From NCBI GenBank assembly GCA_027574665.1, contig CM050672.1:7672001-7736000 (forward strand): a DNA stretch of 64,000 nucleotides, in the 5' to 3' direction. The DNA is from Rhynochetos jubatus. Taxonomy: Eukaryota; Chordata; Aves; Eurypygiformes; Rhynochetidae. The position numbers and the translations under genes are program-made. Below the pieces are notes generated by a model that saw nothing but the letters and a program-made list of their open reading frames with translations, was not told the origin of the DNA and ran no database searches. Positions 47,775-64,000 of this stretch are shown piece by piece; the first letter of the stretch is position 1; every line of letters starts with the position of its first letter.

Positions 47775-50700
47775 GGATCGCAGCGAGCCCCGCGCTGGGG
47801 ACGGCGCTGCGGGCTGTCAGGGAGCTGGTTAGAATGGTAATTTGTGATGAAAGATACTACAGCCCCTTTTCATGAGCCTTGCAAAGCCTTGCTCTTAATT
47901 TCTTGACCTTCAGGCTTCCTTGAATACCTACAGACAGCTTTCTGCCACTGTCCTGCCCAAATCACACGGGCTGACTGTTGCCTGGGAGCTAAACCTTTGT
48001 GGCGTGCGGGGCTTTGAAACCTTGCTCGTTTGTCTTTCAGCCAAGTCACGTTGCCTTGCTCTTGGGGTGGGGTAGGCTATGTGCAAGCGAACAATTCCCG
48101 TGACACGGCAGATGCCCCATAATTTCAACCGAATCTGAAGCTGCCGTGTGTAACACCCTTCTGCGGTTACGGAGGGGCAAGCCGTGTAGCATCTGCACTA
48201 GGAAGTGGGTCTGGTTCTTCTAAAAGCAACTCTGGGGGAGTAACCTGAGTGTATGCTTACAGCATAACTAGCTATGGCTGCTTAGTTTGATTTTAGTGAT
48301 CAAAGCTCTTGTCTGTTCCTAGGGCAGTTAGCTTGGAGGTTTTGTTTGTTTGGGGGCTTTAAAAGTCTTAATATCTGTTATTTCAGCCAAGGTTCCTTAA
48401 AGCCCCGTTAAGGAGAACCCACAGGAACTTCTGAAGTGCAATGGAAGAACGAATGTCCTTCATTCTAACATGAACAGAGGATGTGAAATGAAGTATTGCT
48501 CATCGCTTTTGTCATAGGACAGACTGGGCCTGTAGTTAGAACTGGGTCCAGCAGGGAACCAGAGCAGCACGAGCTGAGTTGGCTGGTTTGAGCTGCCTGG
48601 TGAAAGCGTACGACAGCAGTGTGGGGCTCTAGCAGACGTGTGAATTTCGAACATGTCTGGATATGCTGGACAGGTGATCGTGTCTCCCTTGCTGATGGCT
48701 CCAAGTGCATTGGTACTGCACGACTCCTGCCTGCCACGGCACAAGAGTGTTTTCTCTCTTGCTCCCCATGAAGGGCGTCACCGTGGTTTTTGTGCTCATC
48801 CAGGATAGGGCAGACTTTTCCTGCTAAAGAATGCTGATGGGAGGGCAGAAGAGTGAGGACCTTCTGTAACTTGTGTGTCTCTGGCAGGGATTTGCAGTCA
48901 GCAGGCATGTTCCGTGTAGTGCATCAACGTGCTAGAGATTCCCCTCCTGGTGTTGGCAGTGCTGCTGTTTCCATGTGGCAAGAGGCTGCGGAAAGGCCAG
49001 CTTGGATCCCGTTAGGGCACAGCTGTGTTAGCACTGTGCTGGGACTGCAGTTGGGGATAGGGTGTTCTGGGTACCCCTGCTAGGCTGAGACTTCCTTACT
49101 GCCAGCAAAGGTTGCCCCATTCAGGCTCAGTAGCTTGGATGTAGCTCTGAATTGTATGTGTTGATAGTGTCTGTTCCAGGACGCTTCGGTTGCTGTAGCC
49201 CAGCAGAGTTACAGGCTGGGTCTGTAGTCTGGCTCCACAAGCTCCAGGTCCTCCTGTATCCTCTGCGGAGCTTGTATCCAAGGGGAGCTCAGCAAGTGAA
49301 CTGGGTGTGTTTCATGAACTATGTGCAGTTCCTTTTCCAGGTGCTTCTCTTTCAGGTTTGAGGAAGTGAAAAATATGCTGGTTCCCACAGGACTGGAAGG
49401 GGCTATCATCCTCTTTCTGCGGAGAACGTACAGGGGGAGGTGGGGGGTGGGAGATATTTCCAATTCTGTGTTCTGTGCTAACTGCAAAAGCTTCGTGGCG
49501 CCATACCACTGCCTTTGATCTACGTGACCCTGACGGTATGGGATCAAGTGGGAAGAAACAGAGATCTTCAGTTTATGTGAGGAATCTTACTCTCGAGTCC
49601 CTTTCTCTGGTTTCAGCTAGTAGAGAGAGATGCCAGTGTGGCAGATCCTCACTAGTGACTGCCAACAAAGCTCAGCTCTGGAACGGGGTGAGCTGTCGTA
49701 GGTTTAGCCTTGCTGACAAGATTCCAATGCTTTGTTCATCGCTAAAAGGTTCAGGGTTTTCTTTCTCTCTGCGCACGCTCCTTGCATCAACAACCTCTAC
49801 TTGCTTGGCTAAACGCGATCTCTGTAGGTCAGTGGAGCGTGGAAACAATCTCCTCTCTCGTGAGGCAGTCGGGTCAGGCAGAGCCCCTCTCGCTCCCCGG
49901 TTCCGTGCGTGTGTGTTCCGGGAGCCTTCCAGGTGAAGCAGTCAGTGTGCTCTTTGTCGCCGTGTTTTCAAGGAACATGGTGAAAACTGAGATTTGGTGA
50001 AAAGATGCTGAGGCGTTCTGTGTCGTGGAGTAATTCGTGACTTAGTAGTTGGATTCCTCATCAGAATCGGCCGCATAAACTTTGCCGTTGCGCGTTCGAA
50101 ACGGTTTCTTACATCGTGTCCGTGGCTGGGCGCTGGATCGGTGGGCTGTGAAGCGGCACGCGTGCCTGTGTCTCTCCTGCCAGCTAACTTGAGTTAGCGC
50201 CGAGAAAATGGGAAGATTTAAGATCATTGGTGCAAATGGTCAGGAAAATATGTCTTCATTAGTGGGTCTTGATGAACACAGACTTCTCCAGTATTTACTC
50301 TGGGATTGCTTAGATGAAAAAGCACGTGTTAGCCGGGGATTTTCTAGATGCTTATTAAAATAACTGCAAAGTAATTTTTTATTATCCTCTGTTATTAGTC
50401 CTTAAGCTCTCCTGCCTCCCCTTCTAGCAGCAAAATAGGGAATTCATCTCCCCTTTCCCCTCGCTCTGTACAAGTCTTTACTCCTAAACACTTGCCCTGT
50501 TTTCTAGCTTGCTTTGATTGCGTTTAGCCTGTAAGGCGTTCAGATGGCAGAGCGGCAGATAAATCTGCAGGGGTGCTGGAGGAAGATGGAGCGTGCACCT
50601 GGGGAAAGCCAGCAGGACACTGTGACGTGTCTTTGATAACCCAGCTGGAGTACGTGGGGTGGTGTTCCCTACAGAACAGCTCAGGGCTTCACCAGCTACC

Positions 50701-53045
50701 CAAGTAGGGTGATTTTGGGTTCCCCCTCGATAACAATCTGTTGTTTGTTGGTTTTTAAATAATTAAAATAATCTGATGAGGGTCTTGAAGACTCAAGTCC
50801 GTCCCTTCTGTTTGCAGGTCATTCCAGGGCAGGGATGAAGCAAGCTGGCAGGGGACAGCCTGTGTCAGGTCAGCATCCCACGCTTCCCTCCTTCTCTCCC
50901 GCTGCCAAGAGCAGAGGACTTCAGCCTCAGGGGAAAATCTGGCAGCTGCTACGATGACCAGTGTCCTCACTCAGGCAATTTCTAGCTTAACCAAACGAGG
51001 CATTACTTCCCAGCAGCTGAAGTCTCTGGCCTCTCAGCATGTCAGGGGACCGCAGTGCAGCTGTAAGACAGGACATATGTGCAGTGTCATGTTCTTGGGA
51101 TTTCACGTTTTGTCCTGCAACGGCTTTTGATGTTACCTGTTATTGGCTGTTTTCCTTTTCTCTCAGCAGCGTGTCAGAGCTCCTTTGACCTTGCAGTTGG
51201 AAGTACGTGCCCTGTCAAGGTTCAGTCGTGAAATACAAACCCAAAGTATAATAAAGGAGAAAATACTTTCCTCAAAGGAGGTTAGCTTGGTGTAGAGGGG
51301 GTGACAGTTGGCACCCCAACTGTGGATGAGTCAGTGTTCAGCTGGGGCTGGGCTTAGCTGCAGCTCTAGATCTGGTTTTGGACTTTATGGTTCAGGACAG
51401 ATGGGATGGCTGGGGAGAGTCCAGAACCTCACCGTGGGTTCAGAAATATCACTGAAGAAGGAAGCATTGGGCAGGGTGGGCTCATTTGGTCTGTAACAGC
51501 CTTTCCAACACTTCTGGATCTGTTGACTTCCAGTGGTAGGTGCCTTCATTTTTATCAAGGGGCTTTTTGCCTTCCTAGAGAAGTTAAAAGGATAGCCATG
51601 AGGCTGTTTGCCTTTCTCGCCTTTCACAGGTGGGTTTGAGCTGCAGGTTGAAAACCTCTGTGTCAGGAGGAGATGGCTGGGGAGAGTAAACTGTTCTTTT
51701 GAGTCCAGTGTAGGTAGGAGAAAATGCCATGGTCTGAAGTACTGGCAGGGGGGATCTTGGGCAGACATTAGGGAATGGAGAGCTGTGATGCTTTCGTCCA
51801 GGCTTTTCCTAATCTGGAGTATGTGTGGTGTCTAAGATAGGTTGGAAATGTGACATGGTCACCGAGCAGCGTGGCAATGTGTGAGGATAGTGGGGTGACA
51901 GCTGGATGTTCCGGACTTGCCTTTCCTCTCCTGTGCTGGTATTTGCAGTTTCCAGCTGTAAGGTGGTTTGGTTGGGGCTTTTGCTGGAGAACTACAAGGT
52001 CAGTCACGTGACTAGAAATCCCAGATATACCTGGGAAACTTGTGTAATGGCCCAAGTCAAATTTTTAGGTTGAGAGGGCAGGGGAAGGCACGTGTGGGAA
52101 AACTGAAATATGTTATTGCAGCATCTTCCCTCCAGCATCATCTTTGCCGTTCCTGTCTTCTACGTGGGCAGCCCTTACAATTGCATTGTTGCGCTGACGT
52201 TGGAACAGTGCCTGACTGTAACGGATCTCTGCACTAACAGTCTCAAAGCCTGGGCAGCACGAAAAGGGACAGAAAGTGATGACAGTGGGAGTGAAAGACT
52301 GTTGGAATGGAAGTGATGTCTCTCTCCAGAGAACTGGTTTGAGGGATGATAGGTTTGGTTTGAGGTATCGCAGTATTGTGCCGTCCTGCTGAAAACATGT
52401 ACTGCTTTTGGTTTGGGGTGGATGTTATAATTCTTTCGGGGCTTGGCAGTAGTGGCATGAGCTGGATTCGGATAAAATGCATGTTCTTTGCCCTCACATT
52501 CTTCAGTTTATCACTCCATGTGTTTAGAGAGAAAAAGGCACTGGCTATCGGAGATGTAAATCATCCCGTGATGATGTGCTTGGATCCACTGCCTTTGGAT
52601 TAAAAGTTGTAGTTAATGGAATGTCTCTGCATTATTTATTACCCAGAAGGCTTTGATATAAGACTGTAGGTTAAGTTAAAACTATGAAAAGGTGAATACT
52701 TAGGGAAACAAGGCTTAGATTTATGAAGTGAGAAGGTACTTCATAATCCCTGTTTGTTCGCTTAAATTGTATGAACAAGAGAGTCAAAGCGAGGCTATGG
52801 GTAAACTACCTAGTTTGATTGTTTGTAATGATTTATAAGACTACTATGTAAGGAAGTGTAATTAGCTGCTGATAAATGATTCAAAACAGTAAACATTGGG
52901 AAAACGGAGCTATTTCCTATTTAGATGCCAGATCAGTGATTAAAAACAATAGAGTTCTTCAAGATGAACTGTTCAGTACAAGGGGTGAGTTTTTAGTCTG
53001 TTCTTTTTGGGGATAAGATTGTGGAAGGACCTGTGTGAAGGAGCT

Positions 53046-53108
53046 GGTTGTGAACATTTCACAACCCACTCCTGATAGCCCCTGTTCTGAGGCCTTTTCA
53101 GAACAGGG
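53046..53108. repeat. Two adjacent perfect inverted repeats (hairpins)
   Basis: GGTTGTGAA at 53,046-53,054 pairs perfectly with TTCACAACC at 53,058-53,066 across a 3-base loop. CCCTGTTCTGA at 53,080-53,090 pairs perfectly with TCAGAACAGGG at 53,098-53,108 across a 7-base loop. They are 13 bases apart. They are too short for a standard pre-microRNA. Confidence 0.85.
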
Positions 53109-53901
53109 TTTGTGCCTTTGTGCGACGCAGCGCGTTGGGCAGGACCTGCAGTGTCGCTCCTGTGCCGCAGCACGTACCGGCTGGGTGAGAAGGTGAAGGG
53201 GGGTTGTGTGCCTTCACCCGTGCCATCCCACGGAGGAAGCAGGGGCACTTCTGCACACAGTTTGGCAGTTCTCACTGTGGTGTTGTCCCTGAGCTCCACC
53301 TTGAGCTCCAGATGTGCTCCCAGAGGATGCTGAAAGCCCACGGTCGGTGTTTGAGTGTTGTTTCCCCGTTGGGGTCTAGTGTCTTGGTTTGAAGGACTTT
53401 GACATGAAGGTGAGCGGCTCTGGACTGTGATGTAGGTAGAAGCAATTGAGAAGTTACTGATGTATGAGCAGGATTTGGCCCTGGTATTTTACACCAGGAT
53501 GGAATGTGGTTGTGTGTCTGCAGGATATGGATTGAAGTTTTCTTAGGGAAAGGGGTTTTTTATGTTAATCCATTTTGTTGTGTAGGCTAGAACAAAACAA
53601 AACAGAAACATTTCTGCCTAAGTAAAAATAACTAAAGAAAATGACAGTAGCAAAACCTGCTGCGTTGAGGTGGCAGCAGCAGCCATGTATCACCAGCAGA
53701 TGATATGGCTGAGAGCGAATCAGTGTGGTGATGTGATGTGTGTTCCTTTTGGATTGTGCAGTGACCATACATCAGTGTTTTGCTAAATTAGATTCCTTTC
53801 CTGCTGAGAAACAAAGTGTATCAACTTACATTTTAGGAACCACTTCAGAAATAAATTCTGTTTCCCTCTCTCTAAAGCATTGCTTTCTTAGGTATTAATG
53901 T

Positions 53902-53960
53902 GGTGTAAATCAGTGTCGTTGGAACACTTCCTTGGTTTACACTGCCATGGATCTGGCCTG
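53902..53960. repeat. Possible ancient palindromic amniote repeat
   Basis: ggtgtaaatcagtgtcgttg and later ttggtttacactgccatgga tctggcc resemble a self-complementary repeat common in reptiles ('gtgtaaatcag ... ctgatttacacca..tgaggatctggcc'). The family name is not certain. Confidence 0.4.
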
Positions 53961-54969
53961 GTAAATTTAAGGAATTGGAAGTGGGCGGTAGGTAGTGTTT
54001 TGTACCCGCTTCCTTTGCACTTGTAATGTCAGACAATGCCTTGTTTGTTATTTAGGTTCTGACAACTTGGTGAAGATTTGTTGTGACAGAATTTGAATGT
54101 ACAAGTTTATCTGAGTCTGTAGAGCTGCTGAAATTCTGTGTCAGATGAAGAAAACCCAGTCCCAGCCGGGGGCTTGCAGGACACAGCAGCCAGGGCGGCT
54201 CACTCCTGCGTGGAAGGGATGTGCAGTTGAGGGAAATAACAAAATTCCCTTGCTGTGAATGCGACAATGAGGAGCCTCCTCTTTGTAAATGTAACCTGGC
54301 TGGCTCTGGTCGGTGTGCAGTGACCATCGTGGCTGCCAGTCATGGCACGTGGAAGCCATGAGAACCAGTTAATGCCACCCACAGTGCAGTCACTGGGGGA
54401 ACTGGTTCTGCTCCAGAGCTCAGCTAGCCATGGTGCATTAGACAGAGGCCACACTAAAGCGGAGTGACTGACACCAGAACGGTCCCATGCTCATGTGCCT
54501 GAACAGCTTCAGATGTACAGTGTAAATAAACCCCCGCTAGCGTCTGTGCCCCATCATGTAGCTTGTACTGTCAAAAGAAGTCTTGAGTACAAGGACATTC
54601 CTCCTGCCATCCTCGTGGCAAGAGGCTGATCGATAGCCCGGGATGACGCTGGAGGGGTTTGCAGCTTTCCTCCTTAAACAGGAGGCAGCCAGAGCTGTAT
54701 CCAGCCGATACTTATTTTTTTCTGAAGTGTCCAGTCATGTGAAGTGCTGCGGCATGTGGATTAACTGTGTGTTATAAAATGCCGCCGGCAGCCCATATTT
54801 CTGTTAGAAATGCAGCTCTTCTGTGAGCATATTGCAAAGTAAATATTTCATCGTTTTCCTTGTGCACATGAGCCAGAATTGAAGCTGATGAGTGTGTTTA
54901 CACTGTTCAAGCGGTGTATGTTGCACAAAACAAGTATTGTAAGTGAAGACGGGTAAGGCTGACTTTTAC

Positions 54970-55116
54970 CAGCTGTCACTGGGGAAGTGGTTGTGCCCCT
55001 GGATGAAGATGGCTTTCTGCAAAGCTCCCAGCCTTCCACTAGTGTGAGTTTCCTTGGGTTGCGGGGTTTTCCCCTCGCCTTTAGATTGTGATCCTTTTGG
55101 AGAAAGGCTCTGCCCC
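54970..55116 (-). other. Candidate antisense exon B in CSMD2 intron 1
   Basis: This 147-bp minus-strand block follows a good acceptor (cttggcactgttcag|gggg) and ends at a fair donor (acagctg|gtaaaa). Two of its three frames are open throughout. The one entered in phase 2 reads GQSLSPKGSQSKGEGKTPQ then PKETHTSGRLGALQKAIF, a Lys/Gly/Ser-rich peptide. If exon A were spliced directly to it in phase 0, a stop would follow after 11 codons, making this a terminal exon. It could be part of a non-coding antisense RNA or chance. I do not recognise it. Confidence 0.3.
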
Positions 55117-55477
55117 CTGAACAGTGCCAAGTGTGAGAATACCTTCGTCCTTGTGTGGAAACTTTTAAGTGCTGTTGCAATAAAATTGCACTGATGCATT
55201 CATTAAGAAGATATACTCTCATAATAAGCCACTTTCCAGAATAGCAGGTTGCATCGGCAGAGCACAAGTTAGATGTAGCTTAGTTCTCAGACCGGTCATC
55301 TCCATCGCAAAATTGCCACCACTGCATGTCCACTGACGAGTTTCGTGTTGGTCTTACACGCGCAGAAAGTATGAATCCATGAATAGTACAGAAGCTGAAA
55401 TATCTACATAAATATTTATACTGCCACACTGAGCCTTCTGGTGTGCGGCATCTGATCCCCTAGCTTTGTGTATTTAC

Positions 55478-55895
55478 CTTTCTCAGCCGCTGTTGTAGCT
55501 GTTGGGTGAATGGTGGCAGATGGAGAGGGTGAAATGCAACCGCTGTGGAAGGGTTGTGATCCCCCTGGTACCCGGGTGATGGTTCATGTACAGAGGGTGT
55601 AAAGGAGGGCAGTCCCTGGGTACAGCCTGTCCTGTGGTTGCTGCTGTTTCTCGTGGTCGCCTGGCACGGCCCCGTCGGAGCGGAGGTAGGGGCCAAGGCA
55701 GGTGCTTGACCTCTCCATGCGGGAAGCTGCTGTGTTCCCCTTAAGGTGTGTGGAGGTGCCTTGCGGCACGATTTGGGTTGGAGAGAACGCTCCAGAAACT
55801 TTGGAAGACTGTTGTCCTCCGTCAGATATGAATCCCCCTGGAACTTCGTAGCACAGACACTGGCGTTGTCCTTCCATACCTTCTGCTTGTGCTCC
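55478..55895 (-). other. Candidate antisense exon A in CSMD2 intron 1
   Basis: A 418-bp minus-strand block bounded by a pyrimidine-rich acceptor (tcctctttatccctttggccag) and a good donor (gagaaag|gtaaat). One frame is open across all 139 codons (entry phase 2, exit phase 0). It begins EHKQKVWKDNASVCATKFQ and ends FHPLHLPPFTQQLQQRLRK. Its Pro/Gln-rich, disordered style resembles a real protein. A second frame is also open for 97 codons, which weakens the coding argument. There is no in-frame ATG, so it would have to be an internal exon. The family is not recognised. It could be an upstream exon of a minus-strand transcript, a lineage-specific gene, or chance. Confidence 0.35.
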
Positions 55896-57494
55896 CTGGC
55901 CAAAGGGATAAAGAGGATTCTTTGTGCGAGTCTTTCGAGGAGAAGCAGAGTGTTTCCTTGTTATGAACTTTAGATTTCAGATAAGGTTTTGTCAGTCAAG
56001 CTTGAGCTGAACTAACTCAAACCTGAAAGCAAATTACAGATTATGCGTAAATGCTCTCGGGCTTCCTGGACCTCTTTCCCGTGCCTGCTGACTTCTTCCA
56101 GCAGCGTCTAATGTAATTGAAGTTCCCTACTATTACAGTTGATGAAGAATATATTGCTATCCAGGTTGTCAGCTTTTGGAAAACTAATCTTTGTTTGCAA
56201 TAAGCAATTTTCTTTTAGCTGTGTTCAGAGCACATCTTGGTCAGGATCACGAACACACAAATATTTCGGTAGATTGATTTGATGGGTCAGAAAACTGTCC
56301 TGTTTTTCTATCGTTTATTTGTTTTTCTTCACCTAGGTTTATGGTTATGTATGTATTTTTGGCCTTTGTTCTATGCAAATGGTGCTAATTATGCAAGGAC
56401 AGCACGAATAGATATGGATCTTAAAGCTTGTTGCCTTTCATCTGACCTTGCAAGTGTTTGGCATGTGGACCAAACACTCTGACCTTGAATTTATTTTCTG
56501 AACTTCATCAGCTGAACTTAATTTTCTGAACTGCCATCAGGAAACGGAGAGAGACAGCGGCTTTAATTTCCCAATTTCCTTAAATTGTTCTGATGACATT
56601 TACTTATAATTGAAGTAAAAAATGTGCAGTAGAGGCAGATTGAATATCCCCACGTTGCCTGTGGAGTGCCGATCTGGTTGGAGAGAAGAGGGTGTGATTG
56701 AATTTCAGGGAACTGAAGCTTATGGATCTTTGGCCGTCTCAAGGTGTTAAACTAAACTGGGTCTAATTCTACCACTCTGATTACAGTAATGGTCCCAGTC
56801 CCGTGCAGCTTTCTGGCACCAAGCTAAGGCATCCTTTCAGTGAACTCCACGGATAAATGGACCTGAAGGGGAGAAGGGAGGGAGGTGTCACCCCTGCACA
56901 TGGAGAGACAGATGCCAGGTGCTATGGACATGCAAAGTACTTGGGTCTGCCCTTGTTAGAGTTGTGTGCCCGGCTCTGTTTTGGTCCCCTGTGCTTTATG
57001 GGGCTGTCCTAACTCTCGATGATGTAGTAAACAAGATGCAAGGAAGATTCCCGAGGTAGTGAGTATGATCGACTGTTTCAGAGTCATAAAGCTGTGAACT
57101 GCATCTTGCAGAAAGGAGTTCCACTAAACGTTTTTGTACCAAAGTAGGTCAATCTAATTACAATTGGCTTTAACTGAGCACTACTCTGCAGTTCTTTACC
57201 TGTAGTTGGTTGGCACTTAGAAGTGCAGATGTCACTGCTGCCTTTGAAAAAAGCAATGTGAAACCAAAAGCTTAATTTCTAATCTAATTCATTTCAACTT
57301 GAAAGCCTTGGTTATGGACAGGAGCAGGGGTGAACTAGCCAGCATCAGCGAGAAAAGCCAGAGCAAGTGCAGGCAGCTCTGATGCTGGCCATAGGATAAA
57401 GGTGGAATTCTGCTTTTGGCCTCGCACCAGTTGCCTTGCAAACTGTCTCCAGACTGCTTGGTAAATTCCAATTTACCTTTGGTGTGGAACAGTT

Positions 57495-57545
57495 TCTCCA
57501 TTAAAGCCAGTAGGAGTTATACCAGTTCATTTGGAGTGAATTTTT
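57495..57545. repeat. Possible ancient amniote repeat fragment
   Basis: tccattaaagccagtaggag followed by ttataccagttcatttgg resembles the reptilian repeat string 'ccattgaagtcaatgggagttat.ccagttca'. It is short and diverged, and tentative. Confidence 0.35.
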
Positions 57546-58836
57546 CTTTGTGCCTCAGAAGACATTCGGGTAAAGTAGCAGTGACGAAAGAGGAAAACAT
57601 GAAGGAGAATTTGTCATTTCGGCTGTTCCCGAAACATGTTTATGTGTACCGTTTTCCCCAGAGAAAAGAAAATCTCATATATCCAGAAACTGTACATCAT
57701 GGCAGTTGATCTTCATCTTTGGGATGCAGTGTTCACAGGTACTGCTCTGGGGAAGGAAAATGGATTTGAGGGAGGCGTAAGTATTTAGTTGGTGTGTACA
57801 GGACTGGGCTTTTCTTCTTGGATGATGTTCTGTGGCAGCTCCCTGGGAATACTGAGTGGAAGACATTAGCTGTGTGTCGAGCCCTGCATGGGGAGCAGAA
57901 ACCTTTCAGAACTGGGTGAGAGAAAGCAGAGTGGCCTGAGAAGGCTGGGTCTAGCCAACAGTTTTCATCCTGTGCATCCCATCAGGTCTGACAGGGGTCT
58001 GTGGGGTTACGGTGACGGCAGCTCTTGGTTCGGTCACACTCCATGTTGCTTTGCGGTGGTACAGGCGCCAGTTTGGGGTACGTGGCTCAGAGACTGGGTG
58101 GGAACACACCTTTTCCTTGCGGCAGTCTGCCTGGAAAGGCCCTGTATAAAAACCATTGGCTTTTCTCCCTGGCAGGAGGTGGTTTCAGGCTAGTGAGCAA
58201 AGCTTACCTCAGGGAATGTGGATGGGGAAAAAATTAACTGGAAGTTCTAGGAAGTTGTCAAGATTTGGTTTTTTTTTTCCCCAAACAACTATTCAAGAAT
58301 GGTTTGTTTGTTTAAAGCCTTTGAACTGTGTCCTGTTCTTACGGAGTCGGGGCAACTTTAATTTCTGACCTCGTGCTGGTCAGTTTTCATGCAGTCCTGT
58401 CCAGACTTCTCACTTGGTGACTCAGCTCCGCGTTACGTCTGTTCCAGTTTTTGGCCTTTCAAGGTGAGGGGTGGTCTGTCACTCTTTGCCTTCTGTCCCT
58501 TCTTCACATGTAACTGAGGGTAAAAGAGACGGCTTCGGCATTGTCCTTCTGCCGTTTTGTGGCCTCTGAACCCCTCGTGCTCGCGGCACCCGGCATGGCC
58601 ACGCTCTTGAAATGTGTTAAATCCCTGAACGCACAGTGTATGAGGAGGAGTATGTTGGACTTTGCTGTGGGCTGTGAAAGGATGTCTGAGTAAGCATCTG
58701 CTTCCCAGTCACAGCCAGCAGCTGCTGTAATCCAGCTGTTATTGGCCCATTATGTTTACAGCCAGAGGGAGCAATGCCCAAGAGATGGGTATCTGGGGTC
58801 CAAGTTCCTGCAGGGACGACAAAGATGCATCTTTAG

Positions 58837-64000
<5,164 letters not shown>

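Noticed and set aside
56941-57080. Possible further CR1 fragment (gtgcccggctctgttttggt and following)
   Set aside because: Similarity to CR1 'ttttggtcccc' regions is too patchy to support without a repeat search.

Overview
The window is a gene-poor stretch of a bird nuclear genome, or that of a close sauropsid. It carries chicken-type CR1 LINE pieces: a reverse-transcriptase fragment at 23,805-24,160 and a 3' tail near 12,242. It also has spliced genes with GT/AG introns, CpG islands and several worn CORE/MIR-like SINE relics. No bacterial, viral, CRISPR, tRNA or rRNA feature was seen.

Two protein-coding genes stand head to head. On the minus strand, four exons (27,673 to 20,072) join with fully compatible phases into an intact 370-residue reading frame. 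I assign it to the vertebrate C1orf94 family from its position beside CSMD2 and from its character. On the plus strand, the window holds the 5' end of CSMD2, the giant CUB/sushi membrane protein. The first coding exon (ending 31,482) gives a signal peptide. After a 27.5 kb intron, exon 2 (58,979-59,195) gives the first half of CUB domain 1. The phases match exactly (1 nt + 2 nt), and the junction forms the expected signal-peptide/CUB boundary. The rest of CSMD2 lies beyond the right edge.

Layout: 1 to about 19,100 is intergenic DNA with repeat relics, including an unexplained pair of similar 190-bp segments at 5.8 and 9.0 kb. 19.1-27.7 kb is the C1orf94-like gene; its last intron holds eight identical copies of a 23-bp forkhead-site-like unit. 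27.7-31.0 kb is the shared intergenic region, with two CpG islands and a TATA box. 31.0-64.0 kb is CSMD2 exon 1, intron 1, exon 2 and the start of intron 2. Intron 1 contains a tandem RFX-like/CRE-like site at 47.75 kb, paired perfect hairpins at 53.05 kb and two candidate antisense exons at 55.0-55.9 kb.

The most useful points for follow-up are the resolved C1orf94 model, the antisense splice-bounded reading frames in CSMD2 intron 1, the forkhead-like minisatellite, the duplicated 190-bp element and the RFX/CRE-like cluster. Family names come from recalled family features and synteny, not from a database search.
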